This document shows, piece by piece, positions 9,001 through 18,811 of a stretch of 28,173 bases of DNA (the stretch's first letter is position 1; each line of letters opens with the position of its first letter). A program made the translations under genes and the position numbers. Source of the stretch: an uncultured Methylotenera sp. (lineage in GTDB: Bacteria > Pseudomonadota > Gammaproteobacteria > Burkholderiales > Methylophilaceae); contig CALFXV010000019.1 in NCBI GenBank assembly GCA_937957775.1, positions 1 through 28,173 on the forward strand, in the 5' to 3' direction. A model generated the notes under the pieces. It had not been told where the DNA came from. It made no database searches and saw nothing but the letters and a program-made list of their open reading frames with translations.

Positions 9001-9150
9001 CGATGCCGAGACTTTAATGGTGGGAATGTCTACCCTAGGTAAGGGGGAAATAGGCAACAACTGCAAGGCGCTGATGCCCACCAACATCAGCCCTAAGGTC
9101 AATAGCGTGGTGGCTACCGGTCTACTGATGAAGGGCGCACTAAAGTTCAT
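6031..9150 (-). CDS. mdtC: RND multidrug efflux inner-membrane protein, MdtC-like
   Basis: 1039 residues, full length for an RND pump. The N-terminal [14 protein letters not shown] helix is followed by the first periplasmic porter domain (about 35-335), a helix bundle with the proton-relay Asp401-Asp402 in [14 protein letters not shown], a second porter domain (about 560-860), and a C-terminal helix bundle including [15 protein letters not shown]. Wording of the first domain ([38 protein letters not shown] region) is that of MdtC rather than AcrB. In the known MdtABC system MdtB and MdtC assemble as a heterotrimer exporting bile salts, novobiocin and other compounds. It lies 10 bases after the mdtB-like gene; GAGG upstream of its ATG could act as ribosome site. 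Substrates here are unknown. Confidence 0.93.
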   Translation of the reverse strand: [1039 protein letters not shown]

Positions 9151-9160
9151 GGGCGCAGCC

Positions 9161-12100
9161 TCATGCCCAGCCTTTGACCTTGTCCACCAAGCGAGGCCAT
9201 ATTCCGGCTTGGGCTAGGCGCTCCATGGCCAGATAAATGACCGGCGTGGTAAACAAGGTGAGCATTTGGCTCATGACCAAACCGCCTACTAGGGTAATGC
9301 CCAAGGGGTGACGCAAATCGGAACCGACCCCCCAGCCCAACATCAGTGGCAAGGCACCTAACAAGGCCGCAAAGGTGGTCATGGTGATGGGTCGCAAGCG
9401 CAATAAGCAGGCTTGGTAGATGGCCTCGCGTGCCGTTAAGCCTTGTTCGCGCTGCGCATCCAGGGCAAAATCGATCATCATGATGGCGTTCTTCATGACG
9501 ATGCCTATCAATAAAATGATGCCGATAATGGCAATCACATTGAGCTCGTTACCCGACAGCATTAAGGCCAATAAGGCGCCTATGCCTGCCGATGGCAGGG
9601 TAGACAAGATGGTAACCGGGTGTATGTAGCTTTCGTAAAGTACCCCTAACACAATGTACACCACCACGATGGCCGCCAAAATTAACCACAATTGATTGGC
9701 CAGTGAGGCTTTAAATGCCAAGGTGGCGCCTTGCAATTTCAACTGGCTGCTGGCCGGTAATGCCAATTCGCGCTGGGCTGTTTCCACCACGTCTATCGCC
9801 TCGTCCAAAGACGTGCCTGGCGCTAAGTTAAAGGAAATGGTGCTGGCCGGAAATTGCCCAGCGCGGCTAATCAATAAGGGCGCACGGCGCTCGCTGACCG
9901 AGGCAATCGACGACAAGGGGATTTGCTTGGAAAGATTGGAAGCCGTGACATTGGCGCCGCCACTCATGTTGCTCACGTACAAACCGGCTAGACCCTGCAC
10001 GCTGTCACGGAATGCCGGCTTCACTTCCAGTATGACGCGTTGCTGATTGGTAGGCGTAAACAAGGTTAACACTTGGCGTTGACCATAGGCGTTGTACAAG
10101 GTGTTGTTGACGTCGTTGGCGCTCAGGCCATAGCGTGCCGCCATGTTGCGGTCTATCTCGACGTGGGCTTGCAAGCCACCTTCTTGCTGGTCGCTGGTGA
10201 CATCAGCCAATTCGGGGGCGGCGCTTAAGCGTGCCACCAATTTTGGCACCCAGGCGCGCAACACCTCGGCATCGGCATCTTCCAATGAAATTTGGTACTG
10301 CGTCGGGCTGACTTTATCTTCTATGGTTAAATCCTGCACGGGTTGCATGAACAACTTAATGCCTTGTACCTCGGCCACCGCAGTTTGCAAGCGGGCGATC
10401 ACTTCATCGGCCCGCTCGCGCTCAGCCAATGGTTTCAAATTAATCAAGAAGCGGCCGGTATTGAGCGTCGCATTGCTGCCATCCACGCCTATGAAGGAAG
10501 ACAAACTATCCACCGCCGGATCCTGCAAAATCACCCGACCCAAGGCTTGTTGGCGCTCGGCCATGGCAGCGAACGACAAGCTGGTCGGGCCTTGTGAAAC
10601 GGCTTGAATGGCACCGGTGTCTTGCACCGGGAAAAAGCCTTTGGGAATGAACACGTACAGCAACACCGTGATGACTAGGGTGAGCCCGGCCACCATCAGC
10701 GTTAAGCGTTGGCGATTAAACACCCATTGCAACATCTCCCCATAGCGCACGGTGACCTTATCAAACCAGGCGCCGGTCACCACAAAGAAACGGCTTTGCT
10801 CAGCGGCCGGCACGTGGCGCAATAAACGCGCGCACATCATGGGGGTGAGGGTCAAGGACACCACGGCCGAAATCAGGATGGCCACCAATAAAGTCACGGC
10901 AAATTCGTGGAATAAACGGCCGATGACGTCGCCCATAAACAGCAGTGGAATCAACACCGCCATCAAGGACACCGTCAAGGACACGATGGTGAAGCCGATT
11001 TGCTTGGACCCCTTAAGGGCAGCTTGCATAGGCGACTCACCGGCCTCGATGTAGCGCATGATGTTTTCTATCATGACGATGGCGTCGTCCACCACAAAGC
11101 CGGTGGCCACAATCAGCGCCATTAGGGTTAAGTTGTTGATGGAAAAGCCAGCCAAATACATGGCGGCAAAACTGCCTATTAAGGATAAGGGCACGGCCAC
11201 ACTAGGAATAATCGTGGCGGGCAGGTTGCGTAAAAATAGGAAAATCACCATGACCACCAAGGCCACCGACAACAGCAATTCAAACTGCACGTCGGCCACC
11301 GAGGCGCGTATGGTTTGCGTTCTATCGGTGAGCACGGTCACTTTAACGGCAGGCGGCAAACTCGCTTGCAATGCCGGCAATACTTTTTTAATGCCGTCCA
11401 CCACCTCAATAACATTGGCCCCAGGCTGACGCTGCACGTTGACTATCAGCGCTTGGGATTCATTGCCCCAGGCCGCTAATTTGGCATTCTCGGCGCCGTC
11501 CACCACCTCGGCCACTTCCCTTAAACGCACAGGAGCGCCATTGCGGTAGGTCACGGTTAGGCCTAAAAACTCCTCCACGGATTGCAACTGATCATTGGAA
11601 TTCAAACTGGATGATTGATTGGGGCCGTCAAAGCCACCTTTAGCTTGGTTGGAATTGACGTTGCTTATCGCTAAACGCAAATCTTCCAAGGATAAATTGT
11701 AAGCGGCCAGGGCTTTGGGGTTGGCTTGCACGCGAATGGCCGGGCGTTGCCCACCGCTGATGCTGACCAAGCCAACGCCGGGCAATTGGGAGATTTTGGC
11801 TATCAACCTCGATTCTGCCAATTTTTGCATGGTTGGCAATGGCAAAGTTGGGGAAGTCAGGGCCAAGGTCAAAATGGCTGGATCGGCTGGGTTGATCTTG
11901 CTGTATATAGGCAACTGCGGCAGATCGGGCGGCAACAAATTAATCGCGCCATTGATGGCAGCTTGCACGTCTTGCTCGGCCACATCCAAGGGCAGTTCCA
12001 GATTAAATTGCAAGGTAATCACGGAAGCCCCGTCTGAACTGGTCGAGGACATTTGTTTCAAGCCTGGCATTCTGCCAAATTGCCGCTCCAATGGCGCGGT

Positions 12101-12289
12101 GATGTTAGACGTGACTAAATCTGGACTGGCACCTGGGTATAAAGTGACCACTTGTATGGTCGGGTAATCAAATTGCGGGAGGGCGGAAACCGGAATGACG
12201 CGGTAGGCAAACAAGCCCACTAGCAATATCGCCACCATGAGCAAAGAGGTGGCGATGGGCCGAGCAATAAACGGGCGCGAAATATTCAT
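9161..12289 (-). CDS. mdtB: RND multidrug efflux inner-membrane protein, MdtB-like
   Basis: 1042 residues, full length. It has [19 protein letters not shown] as the first helix, porter domain wording typical of MdtB ([33 protein letters not shown]), proton-relay Asp401-Asp402 in [14 protein letters not shown], a second porter domain, and [18 protein letters not shown] in the C-terminal bundle. It is a paralogue of the following mdtC-like gene but clearly distinct, as expected for the two unequal subunits of an MdtABC pump. It starts 17 bases after the adaptor gene stop and ends 10 bases before mdtC, so the operon order mdtA-mdtB-mdtC is conserved. No two-component system like BaeSR is adjacent. 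Confidence 0.93.
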   Translation of the reverse strand: MNISRPFIARPIATSLLMVAILLVGLFAYRVIPVSALPQFDYPTIQVVTLYPGASPDLVTSNITAPLERQFGRMPGLKQMSSTSSDGASVITLQFNLELPLDVAEQDVQAAINGAINLLPPDLPQLPIYSKINPADPAILTLALTSPTLPLPTMQKLAESRLIAKISQLPGVGLVSISGGQRPAIRVQANPKALAAYNLSLEDLRLAISNVNSNQAKGGFDGPNQSSSLNSNDQLQSVEEFLGLTVTYRNGAPVRLREVAEVVDGAENAKLAAWGNESQALIVNVQRQPGANVIEVVDGIKKVLPALQASLPPAVKVTVLTDRTQTIRASVADVQFELLLSVALVVMVIFLFLRNLPATIIPSVAVPLSLIGSFAAMYLAGFSINNLTLMALIVATGFVVDDAIVMIENIMRYIEAGESPMQAALKGSKQIGFTIVSLTVSLMAVLIPLLFMGDVIGRLFHEFAVTLLVAILISAVVSLTLTPMMCARLLRHVPAAEQSRFFVVTGAWFDKVTVRYGEMLQWVFNRQRLTLMVAGLTLVITVLLYVFIPKGFFPVQDTGAIQAVSQGPTSLSFAAMAERQQALGRVILQDPAVDSLSSFIGVDGSNATLNTGRFLINLKPLAERERADEVIARLQTAVAEVQGIKLFMQPVQDLTIEDKVSPTQYQISLEDADAEVLRAWVPKLVARLSAAPELADVTSDQQEGGLQAHVEIDRNMAARYGLSANDVNNTLYNAYGQRQVLTLFTPTNQQRVILEVKPAFRDSVQGLAGLYVSNMSGGANVTASNLSKQIPLSSIASVSERRAPLLISRAGQFPASTISFNLAPGTSLDEAIDVVETAQRELALPASSQLKLQGATLAFKASLANQLWLILAAIVVVYIVLGVLYESYIHPVTILSTLPSAGIGALLALMLSGNELNVIAIIGIILLIGIVMKNAIMMIDFALDAQREQGLTAREAIYQACLLRLRPITMTTFAALLGALPLMLGWGVGSDLRHPLGITLVGGLVMSQMLTLFTTPVIYLAMERLAQAGIWPRLVDKVKGWA

Positions 12290-12306
12290 GGCGGCTTAAT
12301 GTAGCC

Positions 12307-13593
12307 TTACAAGCTCAAGGAGCGTGACAGAATCATGGTCTCAAGACCGCGACTGGCGCCGCGTGATGCGTTTGAAGCGACCGGCGTTGCCTGACCGATG
12401 ACTTTAATCTTGGTGCCCTCCCTGAGGCGATCCGCTCCCTCTACCACCACTTGGCTGCCGACCGACAAGCCGCTTAACACCACCGTGGTGTCACCTTGCT
12501 TGGCACCCAATTTAACCGGGGTCACGGTGACGGTATGGTTGTCTTTTAACTGATAAACAAAACTGCCTTTAGCGCCGTGTTGTATGGCGGCGGTTGGCAT
12601 AAGGGTAGCTTTCGCTAGGCTTTGCACCGGCATTTTGATGTTAACAAATTGGTTGGCAAAGAGCGCATTGTCGGTATTGGGGAATTCTGCTTTTAACTTT
12701 ATGGTACCGGTGGTGGGGTCGATTTTATTGTCCGCCGCCAACAACCAACCTTTGCCTAAATTGCGCTCTTGGCTTCTGTCGTAAGCTTGCACCGCAATGC
12801 GCTCTGAACCGAGCAGTTTCATGACTTGTGGCAAGGCATCTTCTGGGGCGGTAAACACGACGCTGATGGGTTGCAATTGGGTGATCACGACGATGCCTTT
12901 AGCACCGGAGGCACGCAGCATATTGCCTTTATCGATTTGTCGTAAGCCCACGCGACCGCTAATAGGGGCGATCACTTTGGTGTGCGAGAGCTGCAATTTT
13001 GCGTTGTCTATGCTGCCTTGATCGGCTTGCACGGCGGCTTTGTGTTGGCGAACCAGCGCCTCTTGCGTGTCCACTGACTGACGGGAAATCGAGTCTTGTG
13101 CCAACAGGGTGCGATAGCGCTCTAGATCTGCTTGCGCATTATCCAGCAGCGCTTGATCGCGGGCTAATTGCCCAGCCGCTAAGGTGAGCTGAACTTCGAA
13201 TGGACGTGGGTCAATTTGCGCCAGCAAATCACCGGCTTTAACCATTTGCCCTTCTTTAAAATCAATGCTGGTAATTTGACCGTCTACCCGGCCGTATACC
13301 TCAACCGCGTTGAGCGGCGTGACCGTGCCTATGGCCAATAAATTGTCATCAAATTGACCTTGGCGTACCGACGCCAACACCACCGGCATCTTCTCGGCAT
13401 CAGCCACATCAGACTGCGTGTTGGGCGTTGCGGCGGGCGGCGTGACTGGGTCGCCTGAGCTCATCCAAATCACCACGGCCAAAACCACTGCACCCACGCC
13501 TAGGGTGAGCAGTTGGCGTTTTCCTAAGGTGGTTTTGGGTCTAGCCGAGCTTAGGCCTGAAAACAGTTTTGCTAGATCAGAATGAGATGCCAT
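12307..13593 (-). CDS. mdtA: RND efflux periplasmic adaptor, MdtA-like
   Basis: 428 residues of the membrane-fusion/HlyD family. An N-terminal membrane anchor (LLTLGVGAVVLAVVIWM) is followed by a proline-rich linker, half of a lipoyl domain (VYGRVDGQITSIDFKEGQMV), a helical hairpin (about 137-200), the second lipoyl half (KVIAPISGRVGLRQIDKGNML), a beta-barrel domain (ISVVFTAPEDAL onward) and a C-terminal membrane-proximal domain ending with VVEGADRLREGTKIKV. It bridges the inner-membrane pump with the NodT-like channel. It is the first gene of a five-gene minus-strand operon. Upstream lie a possible -10 (minus-strand TATAAT at 13624-13629), an inverted repeat and a REP pair. Confidence 0.92.
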   Translation of the reverse strand: MASHSDLAKLFSGLSSARPKTTLGKRQLLTLGVGAVVLAVVIWMSSGDPVTPPAATPNTQSDVADAEKMPVVLASVRQGQFDDNLLAIGTVTPLNAVEVYGRVDGQITSIDFKEGQMVKAGDLLAQIDPRPFEVQLTLAAGQLARDQALLDNAQADLERYRTLLAQDSISRQSVDTQEALVRQHKAAVQADQGSIDNAKLQLSHTKVIAPISGRVGLRQIDKGNMLRASGAKGIVVITQLQPISVVFTAPEDALPQVMKLLGSERIAVQAYDRSQERNLGKGWLLAADNKIDPTTGTIKLKAEFPNTDNALFANQFVNIKMPVQSLAKATLMPTAAIQHGAKGSFVYQLKDNHTVTVTPVKLGAKQGDTTVVLSGLSVGSQVVVEGADRLREGTKIKVIGQATPVASNASRGASRGLETMILSRSLSL

Positions 13594-13626
13594 GTGTCGT
13601 TACCGTTTAAAGGTTAGGCTTGAATT

Positions 13627-13647
13627 ATAGACGATAATCCAGTCTAT
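13627..13647. promoter_or_regulatory. Inverted repeat overlapping the probable -10 of the efflux operon
   Basis: ATAGAC (13627-13632) and GTCTAT (13642-13647) form 6-base arms around 9 bases. On the minus strand the sequence TATAAT (13624-13629) overlaps the repeat, some 30 bases before the mdtA start. A matching -35 is not clear. This is the expected place for a repressor or activator of the pump, but the arms are short, so the call is tentative. Confidence 0.3.
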
Positions 13648-13684
13648 GCACTAGCAAGCATAGGGGCGATTTTAGATCGCTTAT

Positions 13685-13707
13685 GTAGGAGCGGCGCCTC
13701 GCCGCGA
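13685..13707 (+). repeat. REP element copy 1 (left arm of inverted pair)
   Basis: A 23-base unit beginning GTAGGAGCGGCG, then CCT, then CGCCGCGA. The unit folds on itself (GCGGCG against CGCCGC with a 3-base loop). It is an exact inverted match of copy 2, 10 bases away, so the pair can form a long perfect hairpin in the space between the mdtA start and the ssb terminator. The head sequence GTAGGAGCGGC is that of REP families known from several proteobacteria. Confidence 0.9.
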
Positions 13708-13717
13708 ATTAGGATTA

Positions 13718-13740
13718 TCGCGGCGAGGCGCCGCTCCTAC
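13718..13740 (-). repeat. REP element copy 2 (right arm of inverted pair)
   Basis: Exact reverse complement of copy 1 over all 23 bases, separated from it by a 10-base AT-rich loop. It is followed by AAACCC, a flank also found next to the copy at 23048-23070, which suggests the repeated unit is a little longer than 23 bases on this side. Confidence 0.9.
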
Positions 13741-13800
13741 AAACCCACCCTCTTAGAATGTTGGGGGGGTTCAATGCAATCCTAAGGATAAAACGCCGAT

Positions 13801-13830
13801 AAAAAACCCGGCACATCGCTGAGCCGGGTT
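13801..13830 (-). terminator. Rho-independent terminator of ssb
   Basis: On the minus strand AACCCGGC, a 10-base loop and GCCGGGTT form an 8-base-pair stem that runs into TTTT. It begins about 30 bases after the ssb stop codon and so ends the MFS-ssb transcript before the REP pair. Confidence 0.88.
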
Positions 13831-13859
13831 GCTTATATCACGCTGCTAAATAGGCGTGA

Positions 13860-14357
13860 TTAAAATGGAATGTCGTCCTCGAAATCGTCAAAGCCTGAAC
13901 CGCCTGCCGCTGGTTTTGCCGCAGCAGGTTTGGCCGCTACCGGGTTGCTAGGCGCTTGATTGTAATCGTCACCGCCGCTGCTTTGATCCATGCCGCCGTC
14001 GTAACTGGCATTGGAGCCGGCGCCATCACGGCCACCCAACATTTGCATTTGATCGGCAATGATTTCCGTGGTGTAGCGGTCTTGGCCTTCTTTGGTTTGC
14101 CATTTGCGCGTTTGCAAGCGGCCTTCGACATACACAGGACGGCCTTTTTTTAAGTACTCGCCGGCAATCTCGGCCAACTTACGGTACATGACTATGTTGT
14201 GCCACTCGGTGCGCTCTTGCTTGGCACCGGCTTTGTCTTTCCAGCTATCGGTGGTGGCAATGCTGAAATTACAAACCGCGTCGCCGTTCGGCATGAAACG
14301 CACTTCAGGATCGCGGCCTAAATTACCGACTAAAATTACTTTATTTACTGATGCCAT
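13860..14357 (-). CDS. ssb: Single-stranded DNA-binding protein
   Basis: 165 residues. The N-terminal OB fold is clear ([18 protein letters not shown], then [46 protein letters not shown]), up to about residue 112. A low-complexity Gly/Asn/Ala/Pro-rich linker containing two AAAKPA-type repeats follows, ending in the acidic tip DDIPF that binds partner proteins in replication and repair. It binds single-stranded DNA as a tetramer. A good ribosome site (GAGGGG) sits in the last codons of the upstream MFS gene, 3 bases away, and a terminator follows. It lies divergently from uvrA but no SOS box was seen. Confidence 0.97.
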   Translation of the reverse strand: MASVNKVILVGNLGRDPEVRFMPNGDAVCNFSIATTDSWKDKAGAKQERTEWHNIVMYRKLAEIAGEYLKKGRPVYVEGRLQTRKWQTKEGQDRYTTEIIADQMQMLGGRDGAGSNASYDGGMDQSSGGDDYNQAPSNPVAAKPAAAKPAAGGSGFDDFEDDIPF

Positions 14358-14360
14358 TTT

Positions 14361-15836
14361 TTATCCCCTCAATAGTTGCTGCACCTTGGACTCGTTCCAA
14401 GCCTGCGTGTTATGTATTTTTAAATCCACTTTCAAAATGACCGTGCGCTCTTGCGGCAAAACCACTGCCTCTAATACGCCCGCCAGTTTGCTTAACTGAT
14501 TTTTAAGCTTGCTCGCTTGTTCTGTACTTAACTCAGCCGACGCTTCATCCAAGCTGTACATCTTGGTTTTAAGTGCCGGTGGCGCTTGCATGGAATAAGC
14601 CAATAGTAGCCATAAAAGCATCATTACGCTACAAAAAATAAACACGCTGGAAAAACCAAAACGGTGCGATAAATAGCCGCCAATGGCACCCCCAACAAAG
14701 ATGCCCAAGGATTGCGCGGTGTTGTACACGCCCATGGCCGTGCCCTTGGCAGCAGCAGGGGCCATTTTGCTGATGATGGACGGCAATGAGGCCTCCAACA
14801 AATTAAACGCCACGAAATACACCGTCAATGAAAATACGATGCCCCAAAAGAAACTAATTGAAAAAGCAAAAAGCACTTGCGCAAACAACATGGTGGCCAC
14901 GGCCGCCACGAACACCTGCTTCATCTTGGCCTGTTTTTCTGCGTAAATAATGGCCGGCACCATCAGCGCAAAAGACAGCAACAACACCGGTAAATAAATA
15001 AACCAATGTTGATTCACGTTAAGCGTGCTGGCCTTGCTAATGGCAAACGGTACCACAACAAACATGGCCATTTGCGCGGCATGCAAGGCAAAAATGCCGT
15101 AATTTAAACGCAGCAATTGTGCATTGTTCAGCACGTCTTTTAATTTAGCCGGCGCGGCGCTGGCATCGGAATGGTAGTGGCTATTCACCGGATCGGGCAC
15201 CACGTATTTAACCACAGCAATAGCGGCCAAGGTCAACACGGCGGTCATGAAAAATATGCCCGGCACGCCTATCCATTGATTGAGCAAAGGTCCACCCACT
15301 AAGGACACGGCAAAGGCCACGCCTATGGTGGCGCCTATGCTGGCCATGGCCTTGGTACGGTTTTCATCGCGGGTTAAATCGGCCAATAAGGCCGTGACCA
15401 CGGCAGACACGGCTCCGGCCCCTTGCACGGCGCGGCCTATGATCATGCCTTCTATGTTCATGGCCAGGGCTGCCATCATGCTGCCCACCGCGAAGATGCC
15501 TAGACCTAAATAGATCATGGGCTTGCGGCCAAATTTATCGGAGGCCATGCCAAACGGCAGTTGAAACAAGGCTTGGGTTAGGCCGTAAGCACCGAGTGCC
15601 AAGCCTATCATGAGCGGGGTGGGGTGTTCAGGAAAGGAAGCGGCGTATACCGCAAAAATAGGCAAGATGGAAAATAGGCCGAACATGCGCAAGCCATAAA
15701 TGGAGGCCAAACTGACGGTGGCGCGCAATTCAACTGGGGTCATTTTATCTAAACTACTGCCTTCAACTAGGGCGGCCATTTTATGCGCGGCCACGTCTTT
15801 AACCAACCCACCTAACTGATTTTTTATGGCTGTCAT
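14361..15836 (-). CDS. Major facilitator superfamily transporter with C-terminal soluble domain
   Basis: About 491 residues from the chosen ATG at 15836. The frame stays open to 15989, but that would overlap the start of divergent uvrA; in-frame ATGs at 15779 and 15743 are also possible, and the last gives MTPVELRA, a beginning common in related transporters. No start has a strong ribosome site. Around 12 hydrophobic segments are visible, with the MFS loop motif GMASDKFGRKP at about 96-106. It resembles drug or metabolite exporters of the YajR-like type. The last ~70 residues are hydrophilic with an alternating pattern (LAGVLEAVVLPQERTVILKV) like a ferredoxin-fold HMA domain but without its CxxC metal site. 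The 3' end supplies the ribosome site of ssb. Confidence 0.85.
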   Translation of the reverse strand: MTAIKNQLGGLVKDVAAHKMAALVEGSSLDKMTPVELRATVSLASIYGLRMFGLFSILPIFAVYAASFPEHPTPLMIGLALGAYGLTQALFQLPFGMASDKFGRKPMIYLGLGIFAVGSMMAALAMNIEGMIIGRAVQGAGAVSAVVTALLADLTRDENRTKAMASIGATIGVAFAVSLVGGPLLNQWIGVPGIFFMTAVLTLAAIAVVKYVVPDPVNSHYHSDASAAPAKLKDVLNNAQLLRLNYGIFALHAAQMAMFVVVPFAISKASTLNVNQHWFIYLPVLLLSFALMVPAIIYAEKQAKMKQVFVAAVATMLFAQVLFAFSISFFWGIVFSLTVYFVAFNLLEASLPSIISKMAPAAAKGTAMGVYNTAQSLGIFVGGAIGGYLSHRFGFSSVFIFCSVMMLLWLLLAYSMQAPPALKTKMYSLDEASAELSTEQASKLKNQLSKLAGVLEAVVLPQERTVILKVDLKIHNTQAWNESKVQQLLRG

Positions 15837-15845
15837 GTAAATTAC

Positions 15846-15875
15846 TTGAGCTAATTTTAGAAAAGTAGGTATATT
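15846..15875 (+). promoter_or_regulatory. Candidate sigma-70 promoter of uvrA
   Basis: TTGAGC (15846-15851) and TATATT (15870-15875) are 18 bases apart in the short gap between the divergent MFS gene and uvrA. Transcription would start about 35 bases before the uvrA ATG. No CTG-N10-CAG LexA box is present, so SOS control is not supported. Confidence 0.45.
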
Positions 15876-15915
15876 AGCAGGTTGCCAAAAATTAACCGAG
15901 CCTTTAGCCCCAAGC

Positions 15916-18732
15916 ATGATGGAATTCATAAAAATACGCGGTGCACGCACGCACAATCTTAAAAATATTTCATTGGATATTCCCCGCAATCAGCTGGTGG
16001 TGATCACCGGTTTATCTGGCTCCGGAAAATCGTCCTTGGCCTTTGATACCCTGTATGCCGAAGGCCAGCGACGTTATGTGGAATCCTTATCGGCCTACGC
16101 CAGACAATTTTTGGCGCGCATGGACAAGCCGGATGTGGACCTGATAGAAGGCTTGTCGCCGGCCATATCCATAGAGCAAAAATCCACCTCGCATAACCCG
16201 CGCTCAACCGTGGGCACCGTCACCGAAATTCACGATTATTTGCGTCTGCTTTACGCCCGTGCCGGCGATCCAGAATGCCCAGAGCACGGCATCAAATTAG
16301 AAGCGCAAACCGTCAGCCAAATGGTCGATCATGTCATGGCTTTGCCAGAAGACACCAAGCTCATGTTGTTGGCACCGGTGGTGAGCAATCGCAAAGGCGA
16401 GCAAGTCGATTTATTTGAAGAACTCAAAGCGCAAGGTTTTGTGCGCTTGCGCATAGACGGCACCATTTATGAAATGGACGCGCTGCCGCAATTGGCCAAG
16501 ACCACCAAGCACAGCGTGGAAGTGGTCATAGATCGGATAAAAGTTAAACCGGACATGAAGCAACGTATCGCCGAATCATTCGAAACCGCCTTGCGTTTAG
16601 CCGAGGGCAAAGCCATCGCTTTTGAGATGGATAGCGAGCGCGAGCATTTGTTTTCTGCTAAGTTTGCTTGCCCAATTTGTGAGTACTCACTCGCTGAATT
16701 AGAACCGCGCCTATTCTCTTTCAACAACCCTATGGGTGCTTGCCCAAGTTGCGATGGTCTAGGCAACATGAACTTTTTTGACCCGAAACGGGTGGTGGCT
16801 TTTCCGCATTTATCCTTGGCCGCTGGCGCCATTAAAGGTTGGGATAGACGCAACCAATTTTACTTTCAGATGCTGGCTAGTTTAGCAGCGCATTATCAAT
16901 TTGATTTGGACAGCCCCTTTGAAAAATTGCCGGAAAACATACAACAGGTTTTACTGCACGGCAGCGACAAAGAAACTTTGCCGTTTAAATACCTAAATGA
17001 ACGCGGCACTTTCTTCGAAAAAACCCATGCCTTTGAGGGAATTTTAAACAATTTAAAACGCCGTTATCACGAAACCGATTCGCAAACCGTGCGCGAAGAA
17101 TTGGCCAAATACCTCAATTCAAAAACCTGCCCAGATTGCAACGGCACCCGTTTACGCAAAGCTGCACGCTTCGTAAAAGTGGGCAATAAAAACATACACG
17201 AAGTTTGTGAAGTGCCTTTAAAGTTAGCGCTTACTTTCTTTGAAACACTTGAATTGACTGGGGCTAAATTAGCCATCGCGGATAAGATCGTAAAAGAAAT
17301 CAGCAACCGCTTGAAGTTTTTAACCAACGTCGGCTTGGAGTATTTATCTTTGTCGCGCTCGGCTGAAACCCTATCCGGCGGTGAAGCACAACGCATACGC
17401 TTGGCCAGCCAAATCGGCAGCGGCCTAACCGGCGTCATGTACGTATTGGACGAACCGTCCATCGGATTGCACCAACGCGATAACGACCGTTTATTAGAAA
17501 CACTTAAGCGTTTGCGCGACATAGGCAATAGCGTCATCGTGGTCGAGCACGATCACGATGCCATTTTGGCGGCCGATTACGTGATTGATATTGGTCCCGG
17601 TGCCGGCGAGCACGGCGGCAAAATTGTCGCGGAAGGCACCCCCGCCGAAGTCTTGGCCAACCCCAACTCACTGACCGGCGAATACTTAAGCGGCAAAAAA
17701 CAAATCATCTATAACAAAAAACGCACCGCCCCCGATCCAGCGCGTTGGCTAAAATTAAGCCATGCCACTGGCAACAACTTAAAAGACGTCAGCTTGAAAT
17801 TGCCGGTGGGCTTACTAAGTTGCATTACTGGCGTGTCCGGTAGCGGCAAATCCACCTTGATTAATGACACCCTTTACCGTGTCGTGTCACAGCATTTGTA
17901 TGGCAGCAACACCGAACCGGCCGCCTTTGGTGAAATCGACGGCTTGGCCTTTTTTGACAAAGTGGTGGACGTGGATCAAAGCCCGATAGGCCGAACCCCG
18001 CGCTCCAACCCGGCCACTTACACTGGCTTATTTACCCCCATCCGTGATCTTTTTGCCAACGTGCCGGAAAGCCGCGTTCGTGGTTACGGCCCCGGTCGCT
18101 ATTCCTTTAACGTTAAAGGTGGCCGTTGTGAAGCCTGCCAAGGCGATGGCGTGTTGCGCGTTGAAATGCACTTTTTACCTGATGTCTACGTGCCATGCGA
18201 CGTGTGCAAAGGTCACCGCTACAACCGTGAAACCTTGGAAATTCAGTTTAAAGGCAAAAACATACGCGAAGTATTGGAAATGACAGTGGAACAAGCGCAC
18301 GTGTTTTTTAGTGCTCAACCGGTCATTGCCCGCAAGTTAAAAACCCTGTTGGATGTGGGCTTGGGCTACATCACCCTAGGGCAAAGTGCCACCACTTTAT
18401 CCGGCGGCGAAGCGCAACGGGTAAAGTTAGCCCTGGAATTAAGCAAACGCGACACCGGTCGCACTCTTTACATATTGGATGAACCAACCACCGGCTTGCA
18501 CTTTGCCGACATCCAATTGCTGTTAGACGTGATTCATCGTTTGAGGGATGCCGGCAACACCATCGTCATTATTGAACACAATTTGGACGTGATTAAAACG
18601 GCCGATTGGATAGTGGACATGGGCCCAGAGGGTGGGGATGGAGGCGGCATTATTATCGCCGAAGGCACGCCTGAAAAAGTGGCAGAAAACAAACACAGTT
18701 ACACAGCTAAGTACTTAAAAGCCATGCTGTAA
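15916..18732 (+). CDS. uvrA: Excinuclease ABC subunit A
   Basis: 938 residues, matching the usual ~940. It has two ABC ATPase modules: Walker [10 protein letters not shown] at 32-40 and GVSGSGKST in the second half, with ABC signatures [12 protein letters not shown] and [12 protein letters not shown] and Walker B segments [12 protein letters not shown] and [12 protein letters not shown]. Zinc modules are visible: CPIC with [16 protein letters not shown], and [10 protein letters not shown] with [10 protein letters not shown]. UvrA dimers find bulky DNA lesions and load UvrB in nucleotide excision repair. Start codons ATG ATG at 15916 and 15919 are both possible; the second gives [14 protein letters not shown]. 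The gene stands alone, divergent from the MFS-ssb pair. Confidence 0.98.
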   Translation: MMEFIKIRGARTHNLKNISLDIPRNQLVVITGLSGSGKSSLAFDTLYAEGQRRYVESLSAYARQFLARMDKPDVDLIEGLSPAISIEQKSTSHNPRSTVGTVTEIHDYLRLLYARAGDPECPEHGIKLEAQTVSQMVDHVMALPEDTKLMLLAPVVSNRKGEQVDLFEELKAQGFVRLRIDGTIYEMDALPQLAKTTKHSVEVVIDRIKVKPDMKQRIAESFETALRLAEGKAIAFEMDSEREHLFSAKFACPICEYSLAELEPRLFSFNNPMGACPSCDGLGNMNFFDPKRVVAFPHLSLAAGAIKGWDRRNQFYFQMLASLAAHYQFDLDSPFEKLPENIQQVLLHGSDKETLPFKYLNERGTFFEKTHAFEGILNNLKRRYHETDSQTVREELAKYLNSKTCPDCNGTRLRKAARFVKVGNKNIHEVCEVPLKLALTFFETLELTGAKLAIADKIVKEISNRLKFLTNVGLEYLSLSRSAETLSGGEAQRIRLASQIGSGLTGVMYVLDEPSIGLHQRDNDRLLETLKRLRDIGNSVIVVEHDHDAILAADYVIDIGPGAGEHGGKIVAEGTPAEVLANPNSLTGEYLSGKKQIIYNKKRTAPDPARWLKLSHATGNNLKDVSLKLPVGLLSCITGVSGSGKSTLINDTLYRVVSQHLYGSNTEPAAFGEIDGLAFFDKVVDVDQSPIGRTPRSNPATYTGLFTPIRDLFANVPESRVRGYGPGRYSFNVKGGRCEACQGDGVLRVEMHFLPDVYVPCDVCKGHRYNRETLEIQFKGKNIREVLEMTVEQAHVFFSAQPVIARKLKTLLDVGLGYITLGQSATTLSGGEAQRVKLALELSKRDTGRTLYILDEPTTGLHFADIQLLLDVIHRLRDAGNTIVIIEHNLDVIKTADWIVDMGPEGGDGGGIIIAEGTPEKVAENKHSYTAKYLKAML

Positions 18733-18773
18733 AGTTGCTAAGAAACAAACGTTATTTTTAAAATCAGCAAGCG

Positions 18774-18779
18774 TATAAT
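18774..18779 (+). promoter_or_regulatory. Perfect -10 box before the small gene
   Basis: TATAAT occurs at 18774-18779, 33 bases before the ATG at 18812 and about 40 bases after the uvrA stop. The -35 region 17 bases upstream (GTTATT) is poor. It suggests the small gene has its own promoter rather than depending on uvrA. Confidence 0.4.
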
Positions 18780-18811
18780 CTGTTATCAGATTTCACATCA
18801 TGGGAACAGTC

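Noticed and set aside
8774..12167. Several long open frames on the + strand opposite mdtB and mdtC (for example 8774-9217, 10143-10607, 11715-12167)
   Set aside because: They are antisense to intact, well-recognised RND genes, show no family motifs and arise from the codon bias of the real genes.
13685..13740. Perfect 23-base inverted repeat as a transcription terminator
   Set aside because: It has no T-run on either strand, lies after a proper ssb terminator and matches other REP copies, so it is better explained as a REP pair.
15837..15915. LexA (SOS) box before uvrA
   Set aside because: No CTG-N10-CAG or similar palindrome is present in the short gap.
15837..15989. N-terminal extension of the MFS gene by 51 residues
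   Set aside because: It would cross the divergent start of uvrA and leave no promoter space; the extra residues do not look like an MFS N-terminus.
17067..17537. Open frame of 156 codons on the - strand within uvrA
   Set aside because: It lies opposite the conserved ABC signature region of uvrA and has no recognisable domain or ribosome site.
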